This document shows, one piece after another, positions 1-9,024 of a stretch of DNA of 64,000 nt (position 1 is its first letter; each line of letters starts with the position of its first letter). Both the position numbers and the translations under genes were made by a program. Source of the DNA: Cognataquiflexum gelatinilyticum (lineage in GTDB: Bacteria > Bacteroidota > Bacteroidia > Cytophagales > Cyclobacteriaceae). The stretch lies in assembly GCF_024813435.1 (NCBI RefSeq), contig NZ_JANAEZ010000005.1, forward strand, positions 1-64,000, read 5' to 3'. A model generated the notes under the pieces. The model had not been told where the DNA came from. It did not search any database and worked only from the letters and a program-made list of their open reading frames with translations.

Positions 1-111
1 AAAAATCATTAACAGGATTTTTGCTCTAATCAGGGATAATAGAAAATATGAAAAATCTTATATTCCTTCTATTGTTTAATCCATAAGAATATCGGGACCA
101 AATAACCAAAA

Positions 112-1311
112 TCAATACCTCCTCCTCTGCCCTTGTTTCGGCTTCTTCCTCGCCAATTCACCGGCTTTTTCAGAAAGAACTCCTTTGAAAGGATAAGGAT
201 GGTCTTCTACAACCGGGATTTTTTTTCCGATGAGTTTTTCGATGTCTTTCAGCTCCTTTACTGTTTCTTCATCACAAAATGAAATCGCGATTCCAGAATT
301 TCCTGCCCTGCCTGTTCGACCGATCCGGTGAACATAAGTTTCAGGAATGTTTGGCAAGTCGTAATTAAAAACATTGGCAAGCTCATCGATATCGATACCT
401 CGGGCTGCGATGTCTGTAGCGATCAAGACTTGGATTTTGCCGTTTTTAAAATCACTCAAAGCATTTTGACGTGCATTTTGGCTTTTGTTTCCGTGGATGG
501 CTGCAGTTTTTACATTTTCCTTTTGGAGCTGTTTTACCACTTTATCCGCGCCGTGTTTGGTTTTGGTAAATACCAAAGCCGAACCGATTTTCTTCTTTTG
601 CAACAGGTGAAGCAAAAGCTCAGGCTTGTTTCCTTTGTTGACGTAGTATAAGTTTTGGTCGATCTTGTCAACAGTAGAGGATGGTGGAGTCACTTCCACA
701 AAAGCCGGTTTGGTCAACAGTGAATCTGCCAATTTTTGAATTTCAGGAGGCATGGTTGCAGAGAAAAACAAAGTCTGTCTTTTTGCAGGAATGATCGATA
801 TGAGTTTTTTGACATCATGGATAAAACCCATGTCAAGCATCCTGTCCGCTTCATCAAGGACAAAAACTTCCAATTGTCTCAGATCAACAAAGCGCTGATT
901 GATCAGGTCGAGTAACCTTCCCGGAGTTGCGACTAGCACGTCTACACCTCTTTTGAGTGCATTGACCTGATGGAGTTGGGATACACCGCCAAATATGACG
1001 GTATGTTTGATATTGGTGAATTTGCCGTAAGCGGCAAAACTCTCGTCAATCTGGATGGCGAGTTCACGTGTAGGTGTGAGGATCAAAGTCTTGATTCCTG
1101 ATCGGATCTGCTTTTTCTCAGCAAGGTGTTGGATGATGGGTATGGCAAAAGCTGCTGTCTTGCCTGTTCCGGTTTGGGCACATCCGAGCAAATCTCTTCC
1201 TTGGAGAACCAATGGAATCGCTTGTTGCTGAATGGGAGTGGGGGTAGTGTATCCTTCATTGGCGAGCGCCTTGAGGATAGGATCAATAATTCCTAAATTT
1301 TTGAATGCCAT
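112..1311 (-). CDS. rhlE: DEAD-box ATP-dependent RNA helicase, RhlE type
   Basis: Cytoplasmic ATP-dependent RNA helicase expected to remodel rRNA or mRNA structure. Visible motifs in order: Q motif (PTPIQQQAIP, about residue 24-33), Walker A AQTGTGKT (45-52), PTRELA (80-85), TPGR (129-132), DEAD (153-156), SAT (about 185), ARGID and HRIGRTGR near residue 310-340. The 399-residue length fits a core helicase with only a short basic tail (KKPKQGQRRRY), as in the Bacteroidota RhlE group. The start is an ATG at 1309-1311, and no other gene lies close upstream. The family is certain. The RhlE subgroup and symbol follow from length and tail, and other DEAD-box subfamilies cannot be fully excluded. 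Confidence 0.93.
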   Translation of the reverse strand: MAFKNLGIIDPILKALANEGYTTPTPIQQQAIPLVLQGRDLLGCAQTGTGKTAAFAIPIIQHLAEKKQIRSGIKTLILTPTRELAIQIDESFAAYGKFTNIKHTVIFGGVSQLHQVNALKRGVDVLVATPGRLLDLINQRFVDLRQLEVFVLDEADRMLDMGFIHDVKKLISIIPAKRQTLFFSATMPPEIQKLADSLLTKPAFVEVTPPSSTVDKIDQNLYYVNKGNKPELLLHLLQKKKIGSALVFTKTKHGADKVVKQLQKENVKTAAIHGNKSQNARQNALSDFKNGKIQVLIATDIAARGIDIDELANVFNYDLPNIPETYVHRIGRTGRAGNSGIAISFCDEETVKELKDIEKLIGKKIPVVEDHPYPFKGVLSEKAGELARKKPKQGQRRRY

Positions 1312-1733
1312 GTTGGCTGATTGTGAATTGGCCGATGGAGATGTTGTATGTTCTGTATCAGCGGGGAGATTTATTAAAAGCGGCTTACAACTTGCCGTGC
1401 TTTTTTACAAAGTGGAACAAAGGTAGGCTTTTTTTAACCAGCTATCACAAATTTCATTTTTCTTCCTTTTCAATCTGGCTTAGAAATTTGGCGATATTAT
1501 TATTTTAGCAAAATATCAAAATCCGAAAATTTGAAAAGATCCCTCTTTTATGGTTAGGAATCAGCATATTAAAGCGATTAGCAGAGGAAAAAATCAATTA
1601 AAATACAAAAATATCCTTTATCTATTCTTCTGTTTTGATTCTTAGAAGATTGGGTGCATATTTACCCCATAATCCTTAGTGCACCCTGCCTGTTTAAATT
1701 TATCCATCTCGTTCATTATTTGAAGTATTTGTT
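1312..1733. other. Intergenic region without recognised gene
   Basis: This 422-bp AT-rich gap separates the divergently read helicase and sensor kinase genes, so it must hold both promoters. I see no convincing TAnnTTTG box, terminator, RNA gene or repeat in it. Short open frames here have no recognisable protein features. Confidence 0.4.
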
Positions 1734-3683
1734 ATGTTAATCGTAATATTACTGTACCTTTCGTTTACAACACCCGTTACTCCCCAACAATCGTATTCCG
1801 ATAGCTTGCAATCAATTATTAATCAAGCTGACGATGAATCTATTAAAGCGCAATTGTTTTTTAGCCTGAGCAAACATTATTACACCTTTGATCAAGACAG
1901 TGCAATTTATTTCGCTAACCGGTCTATTGAAATTTCTGAAAAGTTAGGATTGAAAAAAATCCAAGCAAATGCATTAAATATAATTGGTGTGAGTAATCTG
2001 ATCAAATCTGATTTTGAGGCTGCTTTGAAGGCTCATATTGAAGCACTCAAAATAAGAGAATCGCTTTTAGATTCAGTAGGGATGCTGGAATCTAACCTTA
2101 ACCTTGGCAACATTTATTACAGGACAAAAGAACTTGATAAAGCCGCAAAATTCTATCATACTGCCCTAATTTTTGGATTGAAAACCAATAATCTAAGAGG
2201 CTTAGCGCTCATCTATAATAATTTAGGAAGTTACCACCTAGATCGTTGGCACGCAGCAAAAGATCAAACAGACTTTGACTCTGCATTGGAATTCCTTCAA
2301 AAAGCTTTAGAGATCAAAGAGACTTTGGGTGACAATAGAGGAATGATCAATACGCTCAACCAGTTGTCGGATCTTTTTGAAGAAAGCGGTGATGAAAGTA
2401 AGAGATATGATTTAATACAACGTGCTTGGACTATTGCCAATAAGTTCAATGATATCGAAAGCAAACTTGCCGTATTGGGTAGCCTTGCGGAATACCACTT
2501 TGAAAAAGGGCAAATGTATAAAGCCCTAGACTATGCGAACCAAGGATTTGAGATTGCGGAAAATTTAAAATCACATTATCAAATTTCAGTTGCTGCAGAA
2601 AAGGTTGCAAAAATTGCTGCTTCACTCAAAAATTACTCTCTAGCCTATGAATACCTGACTATTCAAAAAGAAAGTGAGGAAATATTGTTCAATGAAAACA
2701 GGCAAAAAATCAGGGATGAGCTGACCATACAATATGAAACAGAAAAGAAAGAACTGGCAAACCAACAACTGCTAAAGGACCGGGAATATTATAATCTCTC
2801 TCTGAAAAGAAAAAATGAGTTGTTGATCGTCATCTTCATTGCTGTGCTGGGGTTGTTGGTTTTATTGTGGATCCAAATTAATAATCATAGGAAACTAAAA
2901 TCCACCCACGAAGAATTAAGAGAAGCACATGCTTTGGTAAACTCTCAGCATCTTCAGATACAGGAGCAAGCCCAAAATCTGCATGAAACCAACCAGGCTT
3001 TGAACGTAGCCAACAAATTCAGAGATAAGATATTTTCTGTAATATCACACGATCTCAGGGCGCCTTTTGCCAATATCCAAGGGACCATTTCACTCTGGAA
3101 TTCCAAGTTGCTTTCAACTCAGGAAATGGAGGATTTGATTTCAATGATATCAAGAGATACATATGCCGCATTTTTGATGTTGGAAAATCTCTTGGACTGG
3201 GCGAGAACCCAAATGGGTTCAAATGAGGTTCAGAGCAATCAAATCAACTTAAATAGGCTCATTGAGGAGAATAAAGACCTTTTCAATTTTCAATTGAAAC
3301 GGAAAAACATAGATCTAGTAAATCATATTCCTTTGAAAAAGTTTATCAACAGCGATAAGGAGCGGTTGAATTTCATCATCAGAAATTACATACTGAATGC
3401 GATAAAATTCACCCCGGAGGGTGGCAGAATTGACATTGAATATCGGGACATTGAAAATGCGGAAATCCTTGTCAAAGACTCTGGTATGGGTATAAAACCC
3501 GAGCTGATTTCCAAGCTTTTTAAGAATCAAAATATTACAACCAAAGGCACAGCCGGCGAAAGTGGTACCGGGATAGGTTTAATGCTTTGTAAGGATTTTG
3601 CCGAAAGCATAGGGGCTGAATTAGCGGTAGAAAGTACATTAAATAGCGGGAGTACATTTATAATCCGGTTGGGTGTAAATTAA
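1734..3683 (+). CDS. TPR-containing membrane sensor histidine kinase (orphan)
   Basis: Inner-membrane sensor kinase of 649 residues. A short N-terminal hydrophobic export signal is followed by an all-helical region of TPR repeats (about 30-330), a transmembrane helix (about 362-380), a coiled coil (about 385-430), a HisKA domain with the phospho-accepting His in ISHDLRAP (about residue 439), and a HATPase domain with N box (NYILNAIKF), G1 (DSGMGI) and G2 (GTGIGL). The TPR part should be periplasmic and sense a protein or peptide. No response regulator gene adjoins it. The nearest regulator is the convergent membrane-bound winged-helix protein at 3733-4602. The start is an ATG at 1734. The kinase call is firm, but its signal and partner are unknown. 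Confidence 0.9.
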   Translation: MLIVILLYLSFTTPVTPQQSYSDSLQSIINQADDESIKAQLFFSLSKHYYTFDQDSAIYFANRSIEISEKLGLKKIQANALNIIGVSNLIKSDFEAALKAHIEALKIRESLLDSVGMLESNLNLGNIYYRTKELDKAAKFYHTALIFGLKTNNLRGLALIYNNLGSYHLDRWHAAKDQTDFDSALEFLQKALEIKETLGDNRGMINTLNQLSDLFEESGDESKRYDLIQRAWTIANKFNDIESKLAVLGSLAEYHFEKGQMYKALDYANQGFEIAENLKSHYQISVAAEKVAKIAASLKNYSLAYEYLTIQKESEEILFNENRQKIRDELTIQYETEKKELANQQLLKDREYYNLSLKRKNELLIVIFIAVLGLLVLLWIQINNHRKLKSTHEELREAHALVNSQHLQIQEQAQNLHETNQALNVANKFRDKIFSVISHDLRAPFANIQGTISLWNSKLLSTQEMEDLISMISRDTYAAFLMLENLLDWARTQMGSNEVQSNQINLNRLIEENKDLFNFQLKRKNIDLVNHIPLKKFINSDKERLNFIIRNYILNAIKFTPEGGRIDIEYRDIENAEILVKDSGMGIKPELISKLFKNQNITTKGTAGESGTGIGLMLCKDFAESIGAELAVESTLNSGSTFIIRLGVN

Positions 3684-3732
3684 GTTTCACCGCAATGTTT
3701 GTAGATTTTTCTCAGCTGGGTCTTAATAAATT

Positions 3733-4602
3733 TCAACCCACTTGCAAAATATACCCTCTTCCCCTGATGTTTTTAAGTTGGATATTCGGATCCAGAAGCA
3801 GTTTCTTTCTGAGTTTGGATACAAACATGTCCAGACTTCTGCCGACAAATACGCCTTCATCTTCCCAAATTTCCTTGAGTAAGCGGTCTCGCTCCAGGAT
3901 TTCGTTTTGGTGGGAGGCAAAAAGTTTGAGCAGCTTGTTTTCTTTTTGGGAAAGTTCGATTTCTTCTTTTCCGATTCTCAAAAGGTAGCTGCCGTAATTG
4001 AATTCAAATTTTCCGATAACCATAGTTTGGCTTTCGTCAATTGGCTGTTTGCTTTGTGGTTTTGGTGTTTTCATTTTGAAAAGAAACAAAAACCCAAAGG
4101 CCAAAATCCCTATGATGATCGGAACCGAAAAGTTTGAAGCTGTCACTTGATTTGATTCAAACTTGATTTTGATTCTATAGCAATCTTTAGGTTGGATGCG
4201 TCCCCGGCATGGAACAAGGGTTTCGTCTTTTTGACCGGACATTTGGTAGCTGTAGACGATGAGCTTTCCACGGCATTCGAGCACATTTACTTGGTAGCTG
4301 TCCTCAGGATTTTTGGTGACCAATCCTTCTTTCAAACCTGCATGAATAACCTTGACCAAAGTGTCCGGCACAAATTGGAAGGGACTTTCAAATAAGATAA
4401 TGAATTCGCTTTCGCTGATTTTATTGATCGGCAAAACCCGGGAAGTGGTATCCCCAGAAGCAAGCAAAATTTGGTGCCCTACATTCCTCAACCGGATTTC
4501 CCGGTTTTCCGCAAATTCATCATTCTGCCATGGCCAAAGTATGACCATCATCAAAATCATGGTAAAAATTCCTATTAGCGCAGGTTGCAATAATTTTTTC
4601 AT
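3733..4602 (-). CDS. Membrane-anchored OmpR-type winged-helix transcriptional regulator
   Basis: A 289-residue one-component regulator. It shows an N-terminal membrane helix (about 5-23), an extracytoplasmic domain (about 25-156, with Cys110, Cys132 and Cys141), a second helix (158-176), and a cytoplasmic C-terminal OmpR/PhoB-type winged helix (about 194-289, with QKENKLLKLF, RSLDMFVSKLRKKL and the wing RGRGYIL). The order is the reverse of ToxR/CadC, where the DNA-binding domain is N-terminal. No receiver domain is present, so signalling must cross the membrane directly. I chose the ATG at 4600-4602, because the TTG one codon upstream is less likely. The gene runs convergent with the sensor kinase and divergent from the propeller lipoprotein, which may be its target. 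Confidence 0.85.
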   Translation of the reverse strand: MKKLLQPALIGIFTMILMMVILWPWQNDEFAENREIRLRNVGHQILLASGDTTSRVLPINKISESEFIILFESPFQFVPDTLVKVIHAGLKEGLVTKNPEDSYQVNVLECRGKLIVYSYQMSGQKDETLVPCRGRIQPKDCYRIKIKFESNQVTASNFSVPIIIGILAFGFLFLFKMKTPKPQSKQPIDESQTMVIGKFEFNYGSYLLRIGKEEIELSQKENKLLKLFASHQNEILERDRLLKEIWEDEGVFVGRSLDMFVSKLRKKLLLDPNIQLKNIRGRGYILQVG

Positions 4603-4698
4603 CAATCAAATTTAAGATTTAAAATGAGCCAAATATCAATTTTACCCTGTTTTACATTCTTTTTACAAACCATTTACTGTCTCCACTTTGGATAGGTC

Positions 4699-4706
4699 TA
4701 TGTTTG
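4699..4706 (+). promoter_or_regulatory. Candidate -7 box TATGTTTG of the propeller gene
   Basis: TATGTTTG matches the Bacteroidota -7 consensus TAnnTTTG and ends 20 nt before the ATG at 4727. No clear TTG box was found about 20 nt upstream, so this is a half-supported promoter. It lies in the 124-bp divergent gap shared with the winged-helix regulator. Confidence 0.4.
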
Positions 4707-4726
4707 GGCTTGCTAAATAAATAAAA

Positions 4727-5803
4727 ATGAAAAATTACTTCAGATTATTCTCAGGGTTCGTTATGGTTGTTTGTTACACTTCCTGTGGGCCACAAAATAG
4801 GACCGAGTTAGCAACAAACGAACTCAAGCCCGAATCCAAATATTTTATTAATTCTGATTCGCCTTCCAGTATTGTCCGAAATATTGAGCAGGATAGAAAT
4901 GGCAGGATTTGGATCGCTTCTTGGGAAGGTGTTTTTTTATCTGATGGGAGTTCATTTACAAACTTCACCACTACGGTAAGCTCTGCCCGATTTTTCTCTG
5001 TTTTGGAAGATAGCAAGGGGAATATGTGGTTTGGTTCTATCGGTTCGGGAGTTTTTTACTATGATGGTAAAAGATTCAAAAACTATAAAACAGAGGATGG
5101 ACTTCTGAATAATGATGTCGTCAGTATTTATGAAGACAAAGCCGGCAATATCTGGTTTGGTGTCTTTGGTGGAGCAAGCCGTTATGATGGAAAATCCTTT
5201 CAGAATTTTATCATCAATGAAAATGAGATGAATGAAGACCCTACTGGCAAAACATTTTCGGAAAGACCCGAATTTGAAGTCAATTCCATTATTGAGGACA
5301 AAACAGGCAAGTTTTGGTTTGCGACTAGGGGAAATACTTTTGTTTTTGACGGAAAGGATTTTAACTCAGTATCACATTTGGGCAAACCATTTACAAATGT
5401 CCGTTCGGTCATCGAAGATCAAAAGGGGAATATTTGGCTGGGGGGCAATGACGGATTGTGGCGTTACGATGGTAGTACCTTCACCAATATTGCAAAGGGG
5501 TTTGTCGGGTTTATCTACGAAGATAAAAATGGGAATATCCTGACAAGTTCAGAAACTTCCGAAGGTTGGGCACTTTCCCGCTATAATGAAAAATCTTTGT
5601 CAAATAGAATTGCCGTTGTCCCTGAGATAATTAAAGCAAATGAAGGGATGATTTTTGGAATTCGGGAGGCCAATGATGGCAGTATTTGGTTTGGAACATT
5701 GGATGGGGTCAAGAGATTTGATGGAAAGACCGTCAATGGCTTTAATGCCATGTCAAGTCAGGAATATTTCTCTAGACTTGTGGCAGCGAGGGATAATTGT
5801 TAG
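4727..5803 (+). CDS. Two-component-regulator-propeller lipoprotein (single 7-bladed propeller)
   Basis: A 358-residue exported protein with a lipoprotein-like N-terminus (cysteines after a hydrophobic stretch, SCGPQ). It is built of seven repeats of the regulator-propeller type, each with a core like EDxxGNIWFG followed by RYDGKxFxNF (clear examples are EDSKGNMWFG, EDKAGNIWFG and EDQKGNIWLG). Seven repeats make one full beta-propeller. In hybrid two-component systems two such propellers sense glycans, but here the propeller stands alone with no kinase part. It probably binds a ligand or partner at the cell surface or in the periplasm. The divergent membrane regulator is the natural candidate partner, by position only. 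The protein ends soon after the last blade, before a repeat element. Confidence 0.85.
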   Translation: MKNYFRLFSGFVMVVCYTSCGPQNRTELATNELKPESKYFINSDSPSSIVRNIEQDRNGRIWIASWEGVFLSDGSSFTNFTTTVSSARFFSVLEDSKGNMWFGSIGSGVFYYDGKRFKNYKTEDGLLNNDVVSIYEDKAGNIWFGVFGGASRYDGKSFQNFIINENEMNEDPTGKTFSERPEFEVNSIIEDKTGKFWFATRGNTFVFDGKDFNSVSHLGKPFTNVRSVIEDQKGNIWLGGNDGLWRYDGSTFTNIAKGFVGFIYEDKNGNILTSSETSEGWALSRYNEKSLSNRIAVVPEIIKANEGMIFGIREANDGSIWFGTLDGVKRFDGKTVNGFNAMSSQEYFSRLVAARDNC

Positions 5804-5804
5804 C

Positions 5805-5880
5805 CGCCCGCAAAGGCGCGAAGGCGCAAAGCAAGAAAGAATATAGCCCACAAAGACACGAATCCACTAAGAAAAGTTTT
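5805..5880 (+). repeat. Dispersed CGCAAAG/CACGAAG repeat, copy 1
   Basis: Contains GCAAAGGCGCGAAGGCGCA and then CCCACAAAGACACGAA and CCACTAAGAA. The same ordered blocks recur at 10037-10118, with related blocks at 10155-10180, 15186-15320 and, inverted, 15800-15880. It lies directly between the propeller stop codon and the S41 peptidase start. Confidence 0.8.
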
Positions 5881-5888
5881 TATACAAT

Positions 5889-7664
5889 ATGAAATTTAAC
5901 GTCCGATCTACGATTATCATTTCAATTTTCATCGCGATATCTGCCTGTGGTATGAATAAGAATGGTACTTCGAAATCTGAGACCACGGACACCAATATTG
6001 ATCAAAATGAAAAGTTGCCCATTGTTCAGGTATTTAAAGAAAATGAACACCTGCCAATGAACGAAAGAATTGAACTGTTCTATAAACTTAAAAAAGAAAG
6101 CCCGACTGCTTATGACTTTGAAAATGAAGAGGCATTAAATTTTTACGGCTATCAATTGCTTTGGAATAATCAAGATCAAGATGCCTTTTTGATCTTTAAA
6201 ATGCTGGTTTCGGAATTCCCTAATTCACCAAATGTTTATGATAGCTATGGTGAAATTCATCTTAAAATGGGAGGTAAAAATCAGGCTTTGATCAATTATA
6301 AAAAATCACTCGAACTAAACCCCGATAACTTCAATGCCGAAGATCAAATAGCATTCATACTTGATCCGTCTAAAACGCCGGAAAATCCTGCAGATAAGTT
6401 TTTAAGGGTGTATGAAGTGGGAGAATATCAGAAAGACTTAGATGAACTAGGCAATAAAATAATCACGACGCATCCAAATGTGTTTAAATTTATTTCTGAA
6501 AAAGACTTTAGAAAACTTATTGAAGCAAAGAAAAGTCTAATCACACCTACAACAACTTTCGCTGAATTCATATGGCACTGCGATGAAATTATCGCCAGCG
6601 TTAATTGTTCACACACATCGGTAAGCGGATTCTATGAGGAACTGGAAATGTTACCTGTAGCATTGAGTTTTCCAATGCAAACTCGTTGGATCAACGACCA
6701 ATTATTTGTCATAGATCCCATGAACAATGGAAGTCAAGTGAATATTAAAGAGGAAATCACTAGCATAAATGGATTACCGGTACGTGATTTAGTAAAAGAA
6801 ATTTATAAGCATTTACCATCACAAGGATATATCGAAACAACAAAAAGACATTTATTCAATGTGTGGTCAACTTGCTTCATTCCTTATGCCATGAATTTTC
6901 CTGATTCTTACACGATTACCCTAAAAGGAAGTGAAAAGCCAATTGTTTTGAACAAAGCTCAGGAAAAAAGAATACTCCTTACTGACCCATCAATTCAGAA
7001 CTGTAAAAAGGACTTATGCTTGGAATTCACTGACAATGACAAAACGGCCTTGTTAAGCATTGGTTCTTTCAATTACTATAAATTCAGAGATAGTTATGCC
7101 TATTTCAAGGATTTCATTGACAGCTGCTTTCTAGAAATCAATTCGAAGAAATCTAAAAACCTTATTATTGATGTTCGACATAATGGAGGCGGCTCACAAT
7201 CTGCAAGTATTCATTTGTTAAGGTATTTGGTTGACAAGCCCTTTACCTACTATTCAGAGGCACAATTTGATGGCAAAAAAGAAAAAATCGAAGGCGAAGA
7301 GTCTGTAAATCCTTATGAAAACAGGTATGATGGAAAACTCTATTTTTTAATAGATGGTGTTGGGAATTCTACAACCGGACATTTCATGTCGATAGTTAAG
7401 GTGCTTAACCTTGGAACGATTATAGGAGAAGAATTGGGATCTAATCAATTTTGTTCTGCCGGAGGTAAAACATTTAGACTTCCAAATACTAAACTGGTAT
7501 ACACCGTTGCTGATAACACCCACGAATCAATGGCTACCTCGCTTCCTGACGAAACTGGAATTTTACCTGATATTTATGTTACACAAAGTGCTGACGAATA
7601 TTTAAACAAAATTGATGCAGTGAAAGAAAGTGCGTTAAAACTTATTGAGAAAAATGAAAAATAA
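5889..7664 (+). CDS. S41-family peptidase lipoprotein with TPR segment
   Basis: A 591-residue lipoprotein with a good lipobox (ISAC, Cys about 20). Residues about 75-160 hold TPR-like helices (YDSYGEIHLKMGGKNQALIN). The C-terminal half is an S41 (C-terminal-processing-like) peptidase domain with NLIIDVRHNGGGS (about 420-432) and the serine-containing GNSTTGHF, Ser494 being the likely nucleophile. Substrate and exact role are unknown. Many Bacteroidota carry such proteins as periplasmic or surface peptidases. Its 3' end overlaps the next gene by 11 nt, so the two are probably cotranscribed and coupled. Codon use is more AT-rich than in the flanking housekeeping genes. Confidence 0.85.
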   Translation: MKFNVRSTIIISIFIAISACGMNKNGTSKSETTDTNIDQNEKLPIVQVFKENEHLPMNERIELFYKLKKESPTAYDFENEEALNFYGYQLLWNNQDQDAFLIFKMLVSEFPNSPNVYDSYGEIHLKMGGKNQALINYKKSLELNPDNFNAEDQIAFILDPSKTPENPADKFLRVYEVGEYQKDLDELGNKIITTHPNVFKFISEKDFRKLIEAKKSLITPTTTFAEFIWHCDEIIASVNCSHTSVSGFYEELEMLPVALSFPMQTRWINDQLFVIDPMNNGSQVNIKEEITSINGLPVRDLVKEIYKHLPSQGYIETTKRHLFNVWSTCFIPYAMNFPDSYTITLKGSEKPIVLNKAQEKRILLTDPSIQNCKKDLCLEFTDNDKTALLSIGSFNYYKFRDSYAYFKDFIDSCFLEINSKKSKNLIIDVRHNGGGSQSASIHLLRYLVDKPFTYYSEAQFDGKKEKIEGEESVNPYENRYDGKLYFLIDGVGNSTTGHFMSIVKVLNLGTIIGEELGSNQFCSAGGKTFRLPNTKLVYTVADNTHESMATSLPDETGILPDIYVTQSADEYLNKIDAVKESALKLIEKNEK

Positions 7665-8220
7665 AATATTAACTATTGGGTTCATATTACTTTCATTAGA
7701 GGTATTTGGACAAGAGAAAAGTAATTTCAATTTGTTGGAGACGGATAGCACTTGGAATCAAGAAGTTTTTCATTTTCCAATCCCTTTTGCTCCGGAAATT
7801 AAATTTGAGGGATTTGAAGATGCCCGTTTTCCTGAGTTTTGGGCTAAAAAAGACAGTGCTGATTTTTGGTCCTATGTTTTTGTATGGAGTATAAATAATC
7901 CTGTGGAAATAACTTCAAGTGCATTGGAAAATAATATTGAAATGTACTTTAATGGTTTGATGAATTACCAAAATTCAGTGGCCCTGTTTAATGAGAATGA
8001 ACCCCGAAGTAATCCCAATAAGTATGTCGGGAAATTAAAAACATTTGATGCACTTGTTACAAAAACGAATATGACATTAAATGTTACCGCTGGGCATTTT
8101 TATTGTAACCAAAGTAAAAGAACATACATAGTTTTTAGATTTTCACCTCAGGACTTTGGAGCTGTTGTTTGGGATAAGCTTGAGAACGTTAAGTTGCGTA
8201 AGGATTTTTGTGATTTGTAG
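7654..8220 (+). CDS. Secreted protein of unknown function
   Basis: A 188-residue protein beginning with a clear signal peptide (MKNKILTIGFILLSLEVFGQ) and a probable cleavage after FGQ. I chose the ATG at 7654, because the TTG three codons upstream lies deeper inside the S41 gene. It contains many aromatic residues (FWAKKDSADFWSYVF) and looks like a small beta-rich periplasmic protein. It has no motif I recognise. The 11-nt overlap with the S41 peptidase suggests a partner or substrate of that enzyme, which is inference from position. Confidence 0.75.
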   Translation: MKNKILTIGFILLSLEVFGQEKSNFNLLETDSTWNQEVFHFPIPFAPEIKFEGFEDARFPEFWAKKDSADFWSYVFVWSINNPVEITSSALENNIEMYFNGLMNYQNSVALFNENEPRSNPNKYVGKLKTFDALVTKTNMTLNVTAGHFYCNQSKRTYIVFRFSPQDFGAVVWDKLENVKLRKDFCDL

Positions 8221-8376
8221 AATTTCCAAACCCAAATAAGAGGAGAATATGAATGATTGTTTTTTCTAAATTAAACCGATTATTCCTAAGTATTGGGACA
8301 ATGGACCAATGATATCAATATAATCTAATATACCATCCAGTTTTGATTGATTCAAAAGATTGGAAGACATTTTGGT

Positions 8377-8410
8377 GGATGTTTTTCTAAAGAAAAAACG
8401 TCCGATTTTT
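8377..8410 (+). terminator. Candidate rho-independent terminator
   Basis: GGATGTTTTTCT and AGAAAAAACGTCC can pair with one wobble and one bulge, followed by GATTTTT. It sits between the small secreted gene and the cupin gene. The stem is AT-rich, so the call is moderate. Confidence 0.4.
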
Positions 8411-8469
8411 ACCAGCATCCTGATTTTGGTTCAAGGTATTTTTGTCTATAACCTTTAACCACAATAATT

Positions 8470-9024
8470 ATGGAACGGAGAAAATTTATTGTCACTACTG
8501 CTGCGCTTGCCGCCTTTGGGTCGGATTTGATGGCATTCCCTTTTTCAAAAAATGAAGTAAAAAACGGATTTTTGGTCAAATCCGGTGAGGCGAGATTCGG
8601 GAAACATACACCTTTCAGGGGTGTCAACCCCAATGATCTCAAAATTTCCTCTAAAGACACAGGGGGACAATTGTCTGTATTTGAGTATATTGGTATGGAA
8701 AAAACCGGCCCTTCACTTCATGTTCACTTGGAGCAAGATGAGGTTTTTTATGTAGTAGAAGGAGAGTACCTCTTCCAGTTGGGAGAACTTCAGCATGAAC
8801 TCAAAGCTGGAGATACTATTTTTCTGCCAAGGAACATACCGCATACTTGGATACAGACTTCAGATCGGGGTAAGTTAATTTATATTTTGCAACCTGCTAT
8901 TAAGATGGAGGAGTTTTTCAACACAATGAATGACCTTGGAAGGCCTCCGACAGAAGAGGAGGCACAGAAGATTTCCCTTGCACATGGAATAAAAAATGTA
9001 GGGCCGCCTCTAACCTTAAAATAA
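8470..9024 (+). CDS. Exported cupin-domain protein
   Basis: A 184-residue protein. The N-terminus (MERRKFIVTTAALAAFG) resembles a Tat-type signal, with paired Arg before a hydrophobic stretch. A single conserved-barrel cupin fills residues about 60-140, with metal-ligand motifs HVHLEQDE in motif 1 and a His in PRNIPHTW in motif 2. Such proteins bind a metal and act as dioxygenases, isomerases or binding proteins. The substrate cannot be read from the sequence. The stop codon directly abuts the ATG of the AraC-type gene (TAAATG), so translation is very likely coupled. Confidence 0.85.
   Translation: MERRKFIVTTAALAAFGSDLMAFPFSKNEVKNGFLVKSGEARFGKHTPFRGVNPNDLKISSKDTGGQLSVFEYIGMEKTGPSLHVHLEQDEVFYVVEGEYLFQLGELQHELKAGDTIFLPRNIPHTWIQTSDRGKLIYILQPAIKMEEFFNTMNDLGRPPTEEEAQKISLAHGIKNVGPPLTLK

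Noticed and set aside
1305..1508. Short plus-strand frames upstream of the sensor kinase
   Set aside because: No conserved-looking sequence, no start signal, and partial overlap with the helicase start.
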